A stretch of 61,113 nt of DNA from Komagataeibacter melaceti (GTDB taxonomy: Bacteria > Pseudomonadota > Alphaproteobacteria > Acetobacterales > Acetobacteraceae): NCBI RefSeq assembly GCF_003403295.1, contig NZ_QUWV01000001.1:1-61113 (forward strand), given 5' to 3'. Shown here piece after piece: positions 35,690 through 44,628 of this stretch. Position numbers and translations under genes: made by a program. Position 1 is the stretch's first letter. Each line of letters starts with the position of its first letter. A model generated the notes under the pieces. That model did no database searches. It was not told the origin of the DNA and saw only the letters and a list, made by a program, of their open reading frames with translations.

Positions 35690-36490
35690 CTACAGGATGT
35701 CCAGTCCACCGGATGGCACCATCTTGATCCCGGCCGTGACCGGAATGCTGGACTCCCGCGCCGTCGGGCGGGCGGAGCTGTCAATATCATTCACCCGCGC
35801 GCCCAGTGGTATGAACGCCGCCTCATTCAGGCGGTAACCAATGCCCCATAGCGTGGTGAAGGGCTCCGTAATGCCCATATTGCGCATTTTCTTGCGGATC
35901 TGGCAGATCATGACATCAATGACCTTGCCGTGGGGTTCGCTCTGCCCGGCGTAAAGGTTGTCGAGCACGGCTTCCTTGCTCAGCACCTGCCCCTTTCGCA
36001 GCGCCAGCAGTTCAACAATTTCATATTCCCGCTTGGTCAGCGGCACCGGCTTGCCGTCAATCTGCGCTTCACGCCGGTCCACATTGACCGTCAGCCGCCC
36101 GATATGCAGGGTCAGGCTGTCATGCCCGCTGGCACGGCGGATAATGGCGCGCAGGCGGGCCAGCAGTTCCACGGGATCGACCGTGGCCGGAACGCAGTCA
36201 TCCGCCCCGACGGACAGGACCCGGGCCACGGCTGCGGGGTTTATGTTGCGCGCAATGATCATGATGGGCGTTGGTACGCGGCTGTTACGGATGTGACGTA
36301 ACAGTTTCACATCCGGTTCCATTTGCTGGATGACCGCAATGTCGTACTGGGAGCGGCGTAGTGTCTCCACCACCCCTTCCGGGCCCGACATCGTCATTGA
36401 CACGGCCCCTTCCACCGCCGCCTTGGATAACCCGTTGCATGGCCGTCCATCGCCATGGATCGAACTGTCACTGATACACAGTACCCGCAT
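35690..36490 (-). CDS. CtrA-like transcription regulator with degenerate receiver
   Basis: 266 aa from ATG 36490 (GGAAGAG just upstream). The C-terminal DNA-binding domain (about 115-225) closely follows CtrA: VPLTKREYEIVELLALRKGQ, KVIDVMICQIRKKMRNMG, TLWGIGYRL. The receiver does not: the acidic pair is lost (CISDSS), the phospho-acceptor Asp aligns with Gln55 in YDIAVIQQMEPD, and the conserved TKP lysine is gone (CVPATV). It cannot be phosphorylated in the normal way. It has a 40-residue C-terminal extension. It lies between flgI-flgJ and the large TPR gene and may control the locus through sites such as that at 5659. Confidence 0.85.
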   Translation of the reverse strand: MRVLCISDSSIHGDGRPCNGLSKAAVEGAVSMTMSGPEGVVETLRRSQYDIAVIQQMEPDVKLLRHIRNSRVPTPIMIIARNINPAAVARVLSVGADDCVPATVDPVELLARLRAIIRRASGHDSLTLHIGRLTVNVDRREAQIDGKPVPLTKREYEIVELLALRKGQVLSKEAVLDNLYAGQSEPHGKVIDVMICQIRKKMRNMGITEPFTTLWGIGYRLNEAAFIPLGARVNDIDSSARPTARESSIPVTAGIKMVPSGGLDIL

Positions 36491-36832
36491 GCTCTCTTCC
36501 GTTACCCATCCTGAAAGCCACTCACGAACCGGAACACCGTTCAGGTCCCGTGGCCACATCCATTTCTACCGCGCGTCACTCCGGACACACCAGACCCTGC
36601 CCGTGACTGGAGCAGTAGCCCTGCCGATACTCCTGTAATTACCTCTAGAACAGTATCAGCCTTAACATCCTTTTACTCCCGGGCCAAAAAACACCTTGGC
36701 TAAGCCCCGGTCATCCCATAATCTGATAATGGTATGGTCGGGTTGTGCGCCTTGTGTAAGATGAAGGCCATGAACCATGGCGGCGGCTGGTCTTTTCCCT
36801 GCCGTTTTTTTCGGGTTTGAAGGACGATAGAG
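36491..36832. other. Gene-free region between the CtrA-like regulator and the 81-residue gene
   Basis: About 340 bases without a supported gene. It holds a TTAAC half-site (ccttaacatcc, about 36661) that could be a partial CtrA box, and no consensus promoter. Confidence 0.35.
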
Positions 36833-37078
36833 ATGGCGGATACTACGGCGGCGGCTCTTGCTTCGCACATGCGTACCAGCGCGACACAGGTTACGCAGGC
36901 GGTACATCGCGCCACCCAGCCGGAAAACGTGGCGAGCAACAGCCTGAATGTCGCCTCCAAGAGCGTGGACGGTTCCAAGTCCTCCATGCAGTTTGATGCA
37001 ACCGGCCAGATCGTTCCCAGCGGACATTCGGAGAAAAAAAGCTCCGCGACCCAGAGCTTCGTCAACCTGCTCGCCTGA
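36833..37078 (+). CDS. Unknown small protein, 81 aa
   Basis: ATG 36833 follows a purine-rich ribosome site (ggacgatagag). The 81 residues are hydrophilic, rich in Ser, Ala, Thr and Gln, with no signal peptide or membrane segment. Composition resembles that of the exported axial proteins of this locus. I recognise no family. It precedes the 872-residue protein by 242 bases, which hold nothing I can name. The frame also has a long antisense frame over it, which I reject because the plus-strand start is better supported. Confidence 0.5.
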   Translation: MADTTAAALASHMRTSATQVTQAVHRATQPENVASNSLNVASKSVDGSKSSMQFDATGQIVPSGHSEKKSSATQSFVNLLA

Positions 37079-37320
37079 GCCATATCCGGTCGTGATGGAA
37101 GCCGTAGCATCATGACCGGCACCTACCCGGCCCAGCCTGCCTGACCGCAGGGCAGGAGTCCCGCCGGTCCGGGTCATGGCCCGAGGCGGAAAACTGGCCT
37201 GATATTTCATGGGATCGACATTGAGAGCCTGCGGAACATGCTGCGATGCCATGCGCTGCGCCAGATAATTCACGACGCGATAGGGTGGCTACCGCATCCT
37301 TCCCTCAGGATTGACTATAC

Positions 37321-39939
37321 GTGTTTTCCAGCAGAGCCTCAGGCGTGAGACGCTATATCGCGCTTCCGGTCACGGTCATCATGCTTCTGTCCTGTTCCGC
37401 CATCACGCCTGTCATGGCGGCGGACGCGCATGTACACTCCCAGCCGCACGGGAAGAAGCACCACAGCAAACCCGCCAGGCCACCTGAACAGAAGCAGGCG
37501 GCTTCCGCGCCTGTACCGCCGGCTCCCAACCCGCCACAAAATACCAATCTGCCAGCAGGCATGCTGCCCACGGGACTGCCTGCTTCATGGCAGGCAACGG
37601 TGCTGGACACCCTTGTTACGCCCCAGCAGCCGACAGCAGCAAACCCGAAAGCCACGGCATCCACACCCACGCCGCAGGTCCCGGCATCCATGCCAGCCCC
37701 ACCGCCTGCAGCATCTGTTGCAACCGGACCGGACCAGAGTGCGCCCTCTACGGATCGTATCCTGATCCCGCTTCCGCCCGGTATGGGGATTGCAGGGTTC
37801 AAGAGCGGCAATAATTTTGTCATCGTCGTGGATAATGCCCAGCCAATGGACACCAGCGCCCTGCGCGGGGATGGCATTTTTTCCACACTTACCGTGACGA
37901 CCCTGCCGGATGCGACACTGATCCAGGTTGCCCTGCCCGATAACCGGCGGCTTTACCTGTCGCAGCAGGCCGAAGGCTGGGTGCTGGGCGACCAGTTGCC
38001 GCCGGGAATTGATTACGGGGACAGGCGCGTCATCAATCCCCGTCCGGTCAGTGATGGTATCCTGTACCCCATGCGCCACCCCGGGCGCGTGCTTGCCATC
38101 AAGGACCCGGCTTCGGGCGTGCCCCTTCTTGTAGGCACATCGGCCACGGATGACGGGGGTATCCTCTCCCCGCGCACCGGTGATGGATATGACGTATGGC
38201 CAACGACGGAAGGCGTCATCATTGCCGCCAGATCACCCGATGTCAGCATGCGGGCGACACCCGAAGGGGCGCTGCTGAGCAATTCCGGCCAGGCCCTGTC
38301 CGATAGCGGAACGGCCGTCTATGCCAGTGATGTTGACCTGAAATGGCTTGGCCTGCGCAACCTGACGGATGTTGATCTTGAAAAGCGTTTCCACAAGACG
38401 ATCATAGCGGCTGCGGATTCCGAACCCGCCAAGCGTTTCGCCCGCCGGTTAGAGGCGGCGCAGGCGGCGTTCAGCCTCGGGAGTTTTGTGGAATCACGTG
38501 GCATCCTGACAGTCGCACTTGAGGACGACCCCGAGGAAATTTCACGCCCCGATGTCCAATTCCTCCTCGCGGCTTCAGAACTGCTCAGCGGGAATGCAGA
38601 CGGTGCTTCCCTGCTCAAGGGACCATGGCCGGAAGGCCAGCAGCGGGCAACGCAGGTCTGGCGGGGGCTTTATCTTGCCGCCACGGGCGGGCATGACGCG
38701 GAAGCAGCCCATCTTCTTGCGCGGGATTTCACGCGGCTGAAGAACTATCCCCGCCCTGTAAGCGAGACCATCCTCCCCAATGTGGCCGAGGAAATCGGCC
38801 GTTATGGATCGGAAGAGGATCTGACGGCACTGAACGAGATGCCTTCCAGTTCCCCCTACCAGCTTGCCGCCGCGTTCCGCCAGCTGCGTATGGGCAAACG
38901 CGCGCTTGCCCATGCGGCTTTCCAGAAGCTTTCGACCGACAAGAACCCCCTTGTTGCTGAAAAGGCGCTGGAGCAGGTCACAGCACTCGACCTGGCCGAT
39001 GGCAGCATTACACCTGCCGCCGCGGCCGATGCGCTGGACTCCATCATTCCTGATGCACGTCTGGCAGGCCGGGAAGCGACTGTCCGCCTCCTGCAGGCAG
39101 ATGCTTATCTGGGTATGGGCAAATGGAGCGATGCGCTGGCCGCCATTGATCGTGCGCAGACAGCCTATCCCGCCCCGCTGGGCAGCATGACAACTCCCCT
39201 GCTGTTCCAGACCCTGGCAAAAATCGCCAGCGCCGGGGCCAAGGAGACGGATAAGGATAATCTCCTGCATGATGCGGCCATGCTGAGGTCACATGTGCCC
39301 CAGTTGCCGCCGGGAACGCAGAAGGCTGAAATCCTGCTCGCTTATGGCAAGATGCTGCTTTCCCTCGGGTTGCCCGATGAATCGGCACAAGCCTTTTCCG
39401 ATGCGATCCCCATGCTTGATTCCCCGAACCTGCGCGCCCTTGCCGGCGAAGGTCTGGCAAACGCCGATCTCCAGCGCGGGCAGCCACAGGATGCAACGGA
39501 TGCGCTGGACAGGACGGATGATCCGACCCTTCCGGATGACATAAAGGGGGACAGGCGCAGGCTACAGGCCCAGATTGCCCTGACAAGCGGGAACCCGGCC
39601 GCAACCCTTTCCCTGCTGAAGGGGGATGCGAATGTGGCCTCTCTGGACATGAGTGCGCGTATCTATGAGGGGCAGAACCAGTGGGACGCCGCGACAGATG
39701 AAGTGCGCAAGATGGTGGAAGCCGAAATTCCCACCAAGGGCACGCTGACAAAGGCGCAACAGGCCCTCGCCCTGCGTCTGGCATCCGATGCGACCCAGGC
39801 GGGTGATAGCGCCACGCTGGACTGGATCGCCAATCGGATCGGAAACAGGCAGATGGATGACAGTGGCCCGGTGTTCAATCTGCTGACCCGGCATGACGGT
39901 GACCCCATGAAGGTCACGTCGAATTCGGAATTACAGTAA
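37321..39939 (+). CDS. Large exported helical-repeat (TPR-like) protein, unknown role
   Basis: 872 aa from GTG 37321. A signal peptide (hydrophobic about 12-32, cut near VMAADAH) indicates a periplasmic or outer-membrane place. A His/Pro/Ala-rich linker (about 35-140) is followed by a beta-rich segment (about 145-340; FVIVVDNAQPM, TLIQVALPDNRRLYLS) and then a long helical-repeat array (about 370-850; ALAHAAFQKLSTD, QADAYLGMGKWSDALAAIDR, YGKMLLSLGLPDESAQAF). Rhizobial MotC is also a periplasmic helical protein acting with MotB and MotE, and a MotE-like gene is present here, but MotC is about half this size. Function not established. Confidence 0.7.
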   Translation: MFSSRASGVRRYIALPVTVIMLLSCSAITPVMAADAHVHSQPHGKKHHSKPARPPEQKQAASAPVPPAPNPPQNTNLPAGMLPTGLPASWQATVLDTLVTPQQPTAANPKATASTPTPQVPASMPAPPPAASVATGPDQSAPSTDRILIPLPPGMGIAGFKSGNNFVIVVDNAQPMDTSALRGDGIFSTLTVTTLPDATLIQVALPDNRRLYLSQQAEGWVLGDQLPPGIDYGDRRVINPRPVSDGILYPMRHPGRVLAIKDPASGVPLLVGTSATDDGGILSPRTGDGYDVWPTTEGVIIAARSPDVSMRATPEGALLSNSGQALSDSGTAVYASDVDLKWLGLRNLTDVDLEKRFHKTIIAAADSEPAKRFARRLEAAQAAFSLGSFVESRGILTVALEDDPEEISRPDVQFLLAASELLSGNADGASLLKGPWPEGQQRATQVWRGLYLAATGGHDAEAAHLLARDFTRLKNYPRPVSETILPNVAEEIGRYGSEEDLTALNEMPSSSPYQLAAAFRQLRMGKRALAHAAFQKLSTDKNPLVAEKALEQVTALDLADGSITPAAAADALDSIIPDARLAGREATVRLLQADAYLGMGKWSDALAAIDRAQTAYPAPLGSMTTPLLFQTLAKIASAGAKETDKDNLLHDAAMLRSHVPQLPPGTQKAEILLAYGKMLLSLGLPDESAQAFSDAIPMLDSPNLRALAGEGLANADLQRGQPQDATDALDRTDDPTLPDDIKGDRRRLQAQIALTSGNPAATLSLLKGDANVASLDMSARIYEGQNQWDAATDEVRKMVEAEIPTKGTLTKAQQALALRLASDATQAGDSATLDWIANRIGNRQMDDSGPVFNLLTRHDGDPMKVTSNSELQ

Positions 39940-39998
39940 GGTTTTCCGCCCTCGGCTACCCTACCGTCCGGTGTGGTCCATACGACATGGGTGATGGC

Positions 39999-40787
39999 TC
40001 AATAGCCCGGAATAAAGTATTTCCAGCCGGGCAGACCCGGCACGTTATGGGCAAGCAGGGCCAGCGCCAGGCCCAGTGCGAATGACGGACCCATGGGCTG
40101 GACCCAGGCGCGGTCCGGCCCCTGCAGATAGACGGGCCGTGTCGCCTGAATGCTGAAGTGACGCATGATGATGCAGAACAGCCAGTGCAGGAACGCGGAT
40201 ATGAGAAGAAATATGGATATGTTCTCAATGCCCGCCCATGCACCACAGGCAGATGCCATGGTGATGTCTCCCCCTGACAGGAAATTGGCCCGCAGCGAGA
40301 CCGAGATGAACACAAGGGCAAGCGATGTTACCACCCATGCGGCAGTTGCCCCCAGAATGGCCCCATTCGGGTTGTCGCGCATCATGCCCATCAACAGCCC
40401 GGTCAGGAGCATGGGGATAAGAACATAATTGGGCAGCCAGCCTTCCCGGCGGTCCAGCAGGGCACACAGGCAGGCAAAGTTGATTGCTATGATATCAGCC
40501 AGCGCCGAAGGGAGTGGCATGCTGGCCAGAAACGCAATGGAGAGGGAGGCCGTAAGAAGGCATCCTGCCGTTATTTCCCGCTTCCATTGCGATGTCGCGG
40601 CAACGGGTTTGGTCCTTATCCCGCCAATGACAGGCAGCCAGCGCAGTAGGCACTGATAGAGCAGTATCGATATCGGGAACCATATCGCCACACCGATACC
40701 GGCAACGGATATCGTGCTGTCACGTGCGAGGACACTCCATACGACCATGACTGCCATTGCCGCGGCGGACAGGAGTTTATCGCCCAT
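39999..40787 (-). CDS. Prepilin peptidase, A24 family
   Basis: Aspartic membrane protease that trims type IV or Tad pilin leaders. About 262 aa from ATG 40787; a longer start to 40829 is possible. Several membrane helices. Both catalytic Asp motifs of the A24 family are visible: LLDRREGWLPNYVL (first Asp) and LSGGDITMASACG (the GGD). The methylase half is lacking, as in CpaA. It faces the TPR gene (convergent) and is divergent from flgB. No pilin or Tad gene is near, so its substrate here is unknown. Confidence 0.8.
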   Translation of the reverse strand: MGDKLLSAAAMAVMVVWSVLARDSTISVAGIGVAIWFPISILLYQCLLRWLPVIGGIRTKPVAATSQWKREITAGCLLTASLSIAFLASMPLPSALADIIAINFACLCALLDRREGWLPNYVLIPMLLTGLLMGMMRDNPNGAILGATAAWVVTSLALVFISVSLRANFLSGGDITMASACGAWAGIENISIFLLISAFLHWLFCIIMRHFSIQATRPVYLQGPDRAWVQPMGPSFALGLALALLAHNVPGLPGWKYFIPGY

Positions 40788-40993
40788 TTCGGATCGCCAT
40801 CTCTCCTTGCCGCCCATGCAGATGACCACTATCAGTTGCGAACATGATTAGCCATAACGTCGGGATGGCGGAAAGTCATGGCCTGACGGGGATGAATTTG
40901 ACGAAAGCCTTGCGCCATTCAGGAAACTGGGGGTATCAGGTCAACTGGCCGTCAGTGTGGTGGCAGATTGAAACGGAAAGGAGCCGACGTCGT

Positions 40994-41407
40994 ATGCTGG
41001 AAGCATTGTCATCCGCGGCGGGATCAGCCCATGGCGGTACGGATCTGTTTGATCTGGCCGAACGCAGGCTGGGATGGCTCGAAAACCGTGAAGCCACCCT
41101 TGCCGGCAATGTTGCCAATGCGAATACACCCGGTTACGTGCCCAAGGACAGTGCCCCATTTCAGGGTGTCCTTCAGACACAGATGAGCATGATGCTTGCG
41201 CAGACCGAGCCGGGACATATGCCCGGCCGTGTCCACGGCTCCAGAACGGATCATTCCATAGCCAGCACATCGCCAGACGGGAACCAGGTCAGGCTTGAGG
41301 ACGAACTTGAAAAGATCGCCTCCACCAACGATGACCAGCGTTTCGCGACGACGGTGTATACGCGTTATATGTCGATGTTCTCCACGGCTCTGGGAACGTC
41401 TTCTTAA
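40994..41407 (+). CDS. flgB: Flagellar proximal rod protein FlgB
   Basis: 137 aa from ATG 40994, preceded by AAGGAG about 11 bases upstream; the frame is open to 40844 but that extension has no similarity. Rod signature: FDLAERRLGWLENREATLAG, NVANANTPGYVPKD. The C-terminal DQRFATTVYTRYMSMFSTAL is typical of FlgB. flgC follows 15 bases on. In many bacteria fliE is next, but here fliE is 5 kb away. Confidence 0.95.
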   Translation: MLEALSSAAGSAHGGTDLFDLAERRLGWLENREATLAGNVANANTPGYVPKDSAPFQGVLQTQMSMMLAQTEPGHMPGRVHGSRTDHSIASTSPDGNQVRLEDELEKIASTNDDQRFATTVYTRYMSMFSTALGTSS

Positions 41408-41422
41408 TAGCGGGAGCGGGAT

Positions 41423-41830
41423 ATGGACTTCTCAAATACCCTGGAAGTATCCGCAGACGGCATGCGGGCACAGGCCGAGCGCCTGCGCGTCGCGGCGGAA
41501 AACCTGGCCAACAAGGACACGACCGGCTCAAAACCCGGGGCCGACCCGTACCGGCGGAAGACGATTACCTTCAAGGAAAGTCTGGACCACGCAAGTGGCA
41601 CCTCTACCGTGAAAATCAAGGAAATCGGGCACGACAACTCACCGTTCGAAACGCGCTATGATCCTTCGCATCCGGCTGCGGATTCAAAGGGTTATGTCAA
41701 GGTATCGAACGTGAATTCCATGGTAGAAATCATGGACACGCATGAGGCCCAGCATTCCTACGAAGCCAACCTCAATACCATGCAGATCACCCGCTCCATG
41801 CTGACACGGACCATCAATCTCATGAAATAA
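41423..41830 (+). CDS. flgC: Flagellar proximal rod protein FlgC
   Basis: 135 aa, the usual length. MDFSNTLEVSADGMRAQAER, RVAAENLANKDTTGSKPG, YDPSHPAADSKGYVKVSNVN and TMQITRSMLTRTINLMK are all FlgC signatures. It pairs with flgB (15-base gap) and is followed after 145 bases by flaF. Confidence 0.96.
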   Translation: MDFSNTLEVSADGMRAQAERLRVAAENLANKDTTGSKPGADPYRRKTITFKESLDHASGTSTVKIKEIGHDNSPFETRYDPSHPAADSKGYVKVSNVNSMVEIMDTHEAQHSYEANLNTMQITRSMLTRTINLMK

Positions 41831-41975
41831 TGGGGCAATCCCATTATCATCCGCCCTGCATTTATACGCAGGATGTTGTGTTAATGACCGGGCTCAGGGC
41901 TGGTCAGGATTATCCGGCAGGTGTAGAATATCATCCGAATAAATGGCATTCGATTAACGGACGGCGAATGGTGCG

Positions 41976-42377
41976 ATGATGTTTAACCCCGCGATGAAAG
42001 CCTATCAGAGCGTTGCGCAGTATTCCCTGACGGGGCGGGACGCCGACGCCGCATGCTTCCGGATGCTGATTGATGAGCTTGAGGCCGCTGCCCGCAGCCC
42101 GGATGAGGAAGTGCGCCGCAAGGCCCTTTTCCGGCATCAGTCCCTGTGGTCCATGATCATGAAGGCAAATGCCCTGGATGCAGGCGTTGTGCCCGAAGAA
42201 GACCGCGCCCTTTTCATCGCCCTGGCCGACAGGGCGCAGAAATACGGCATTCTGGCTACACTGAAACCGGAACTGTCCCTTTCCCCCCTTATCGAGATCG
42301 CGCAGGATGTCCTTGAGGGGCTTGAAGCTGCACAGGCCGAGAACGAAGCGGCTTTTGGTGCGGAGAACATGTTCTAG
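41976..42377 (+). CDS. flaF: Flagellin synthesis regulator FlaF
   Basis: 133 aa from ATG 41976 (ATG 41979 also possible). KAYQSVAQYSLTGRDADAAC, KALFRHQSLWSMIMKANAL and FIALADRAQKYG match the FlaF family, which in Caulobacter couples flagellin translation and secretion, acting with FlbT. No flbT is visible in the window. A TTAAC half-site (gattaacgg, about 41953) is 20 bases upstream. The flagellin gene is 2.3 kb downstream. Confidence 0.8.
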   Translation: MMFNPAMKAYQSVAQYSLTGRDADAACFRMLIDELEAAARSPDEEVRRKALFRHQSLWSMIMKANALDAGVVPEEDRALFIALADRAQKYGILATLKPELSLSPLIEIAQDVLEGLEAAQAENEAAFGAENMF

Positions 42378-42781
42378 GCATACGTCCACCGCAGCCAGAA
42401 TATGATCATTCTCACCATATCCCACGGATGCGCACCATATTAGTCCGCATTACTCTTACCCCGCATGGGGTTAGTAAGCGGGCTATATTCCTGTGGTAAT
42501 TAACCCGGAAAAACCCCGTTACATATAGTAACACCAGATTTCGGCCTATAGGGCTAATGGAAATCAACGGGGTGATATGGCTGTGCCCGTTCAGCGTATT
42601 ATCGGATGGTGACTGCCCGGTTCATGCCATGCATAGCTGCCGGAAGTTCCGCCCTGTCCTGTCGATGTAGAATTGCCCCATCCTACTGGACCGGAATCGT
42701 ATAACAGCCTATTCCGGATCAGCGATCTCCGTTAATCCGGGCTGCTTCACTACGTCTATAAAAAAGGCTCTTTCCGATATT
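42378..42781. other. Gene-free AT-rich region between flaF and the transferase gene
   Basis: About 400 bases, AT-richer than its neighbours, with no supported gene. A TATAAA (about 42760, ctataaaaaagg) may be the -10 region of the downstream gene, about 20 bases from its start. Partial CtrA-like half-sites (gttagtaagc, ggtaattaacc) occur, but none has the full spacing. Confidence 0.4.
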
Positions 42782-43897
42782 ATGAAAATTGCATTTCTTT
42801 ACATTGCGGAAGCCTACCAGTGCTATCATGGTGCATCCATAGCATCAGTGCTGTCTCATTATCCGGATGTCGAGATTGTAATCTATTATAATGACCCGGC
42901 GTGTCTGCCGCATCTGAAAAGCCTGGAACACGGCGCAGATACGAAAAAGATACAATATAAACGCCTGCGCAGGTCACCTTTCATTACGATCGCACAGTCG
43001 ATCAAGAAAGCGGGGCTTCTTAAGCCCCATATCATGAAATACAATGCGGAAGAGCTGAATCAATATGATGCCATAGTTGCCGTTGAATACACGGCGGCAT
43101 GGCTGCGTGATGTTGGTGTCACGCACCCCAAGCTCATCCTGAACCCACATGGCTTTGGCGACCGGAAGAACCCGACCGATGCGCTCATGCCAAATTTCGA
43201 TCTGGTTCTCGTGGCCGGACAACGGATGGCGGATGACTTCCTGAAGCGGGGCCTCATACGCCCTGATGCTCATGCCGTTACAGGTTACGTGAAATATGAC
43301 ATGTGCGAGGGATGGCACGACAGGAACAAATCATTGTTCCCAAACAGAAATCCCATCGTCATCTACAATCCGCATTATGAGACCGGCTTCAACTCCATGC
43401 CGCGGTTTCTTGAAACCATGCTGGAGGATTTCAGGAAACAGAACGATCTGAATCTGATTGTTGCGCCACATATCAAGATGTACCGACGCAGCTATGGCCT
43501 TGCCCCAAAGCTTCTGGAGAGGAAGAGCGGCCCCAATATCCTGATCGATACACGATCAAAAAAGCTGCTGGACATGACCTATACCACTGCGGCCGATATT
43601 TATGTGGGGGACCTGAGCAGCCAGGTTTATGAATTCCTGATGCGGCCACGCCCATGTGTGTTCCTGAACACGGCGCAGGTCGAATGGCGCGACAACCCAT
43701 TTTTCCAGCACTGGAAGCTGGGGGATGTCGTTGATGACCCCAAGGATCTCATGGCCGCAATCCGTGCGGCTCCGTCACGCCATTATCTGTACCGGGACCT
43801 GCAGAAAGAAATGGCAGAGCGTACTCTGGGCCATATGGAAACAGGTGCGTCACGCCGATGCGCTACGGCGATAATGGATTTTCTCTCAAAGAAATAA
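42782..43897 (+). CDS. CDP-glycerol glycerophosphotransferase/glycosyltransferase-like protein
   Basis: 371 aa from ATG 42782. No signal peptide. The GT-B-like pattern includes KLILNPHGFGDRKN, NFDLVLVAGQRMADDFLKRG, VTGYVKYDMCEGW and, near the end, ADIYVGDLSSQVYEFLMRPR, which recalls the nucleotide-binding block of the TagB/TagF glycerophosphotransferase family. Base composition is less GC-rich than that of the flagellar genes, suggesting a separate history. It lies 0.8 kb before flagellin, so modification of flagellin or of a surface polymer are both possible. Confidence 0.65.
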   Translation: MKIAFLYIAEAYQCYHGASIASVLSHYPDVEIVIYYNDPACLPHLKSLEHGADTKKIQYKRLRRSPFITIAQSIKKAGLLKPHIMKYNAEELNQYDAIVAVEYTAAWLRDVGVTHPKLILNPHGFGDRKNPTDALMPNFDLVLVAGQRMADDFLKRGLIRPDAHAVTGYVKYDMCEGWHDRNKSLFPNRNPIVIYNPHYETGFNSMPRFLETMLEDFRKQNDLNLIVAPHIKMYRRSYGLAPKLLERKSGPNILIDTRSKKLLDMTYTTAADIYVGDLSSQVYEFLMRPRPCVFLNTAQVEWRDNPFFQHWKLGDVVDDPKDLMAAIRAAPSRHYLYRDLQKEMAERTLGHMETGASRRCATAIMDFLSKK

Positions 43898-43933
43898 CGA
43901 TATAAATATGAGAGTTACGTCAGAACACGCCTT

Positions 43934-44269
43934 TTAAGGCGTGTAGCCGTTCGTCGGCGGAATCTTCTTGATCTGCATGTTGAGCCGCTGCGCATTCTGG
44001 TCCTGTGTCAGGCCCGTCGGACCTTCCGCAACCTCGCGGGCGACATTGGGCATGAGGTCGGGACGGCTCCAGCAATCTACGCCATTCCAGCTTTGTGTAC
44101 AGTAGGGCTGCGGCACGGGCGGCCTTTCCGGTGGGGCGCACCAGTCCTCGCCCTCCTGGATATAGCCGGCATTGCATTCGCGTCCCGTCAGGCGGCTGGC
44201 AACGTGATCGGGGGAACAACCCGCAAGAGCCACGACAAGGAATAACGTTGTCCTACACCTGATCTTCAT
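43934..44269 (-). CDS. Small Cys-rich lipoprotein, unknown
   Basis: 111 aa from ATG 44269 (AGG 6 bases upstream). Signal peptide with a lipobox, ALAGC (Cys about 18). The mature part has four further Cys (GRECNAGY, EDWCAPPERP, QPYCTQSW, GVDCWSRP), consistent with two disulphides, and is Pro-rich. I recognise no family. It converges with the transferase gene (37-base gap) and points away from flagellin. Confidence 0.6.
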   Translation of the reverse strand: MKIRCRTTLFLVVALAGCSPDHVASRLTGRECNAGYIQEGEDWCAPPERPPVPQPYCTQSWNGVDCWSRPDLMPNVAREVAEGPTGLTQDQNAQRLNMQIKKIPPTNGYTP

Positions 44270-44300
44270 AGATACCTGTTTCCGCCCATCGAGGTTTGGC

Positions 44301-44328
44301 ATGCCGTATGCCGTATGCCGTATGCCGT
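44301..44328. repeat. Tandem repeat, ATGCCGT x 4
   Basis: Four exact head-to-tail copies of ATGCCGT, just upstream of the start of the minus-strand lipoprotein (32 bases). The 7-base unit is not a multiple of three. The number of copies could vary by slippage and alter the spacing of the lipoprotein promoter. Confidence 0.9.
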
Positions 44329-44610
44329 GTATGATACTTTTCGCAAAAAATACCATACAATCTTAACCTGACCGCCACTACCCCACGATAGCCGCGCCCG
44401 TCACATTCCATCCGCAGGGCTGCCATCGTGATGATTCGCGCCGGTGCGGATCCCGCCTGATTCCTGCGTACATCCTGAATACAGGATGGTCCCATTACCA
44501 TATCCCTGCAGGAAATCCGCAGAACAAAATGGAACATGACCTGTCTGGATCAGGAATATTCCAAAAACAGGTGCTTCCACGCCACAGGCCCCCGTCTGAT
44601 ATTTTTTTGT

Positions 44611-44628
44611 CATATTTGAAAAAATATG
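44611..44628. promoter_or_regulatory. AT-rich inverted repeat upstream of flagellin
   Basis: CATATTT-GAAA-AAATATG, a perfect 7-base inverted repeat 84 bases before the flagellin ATG and just after a T7 run. It could be an operator or a transcript hairpin; on the minus strand the T-run lies on the wrong side for a clear terminator. Confidence 0.4.
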
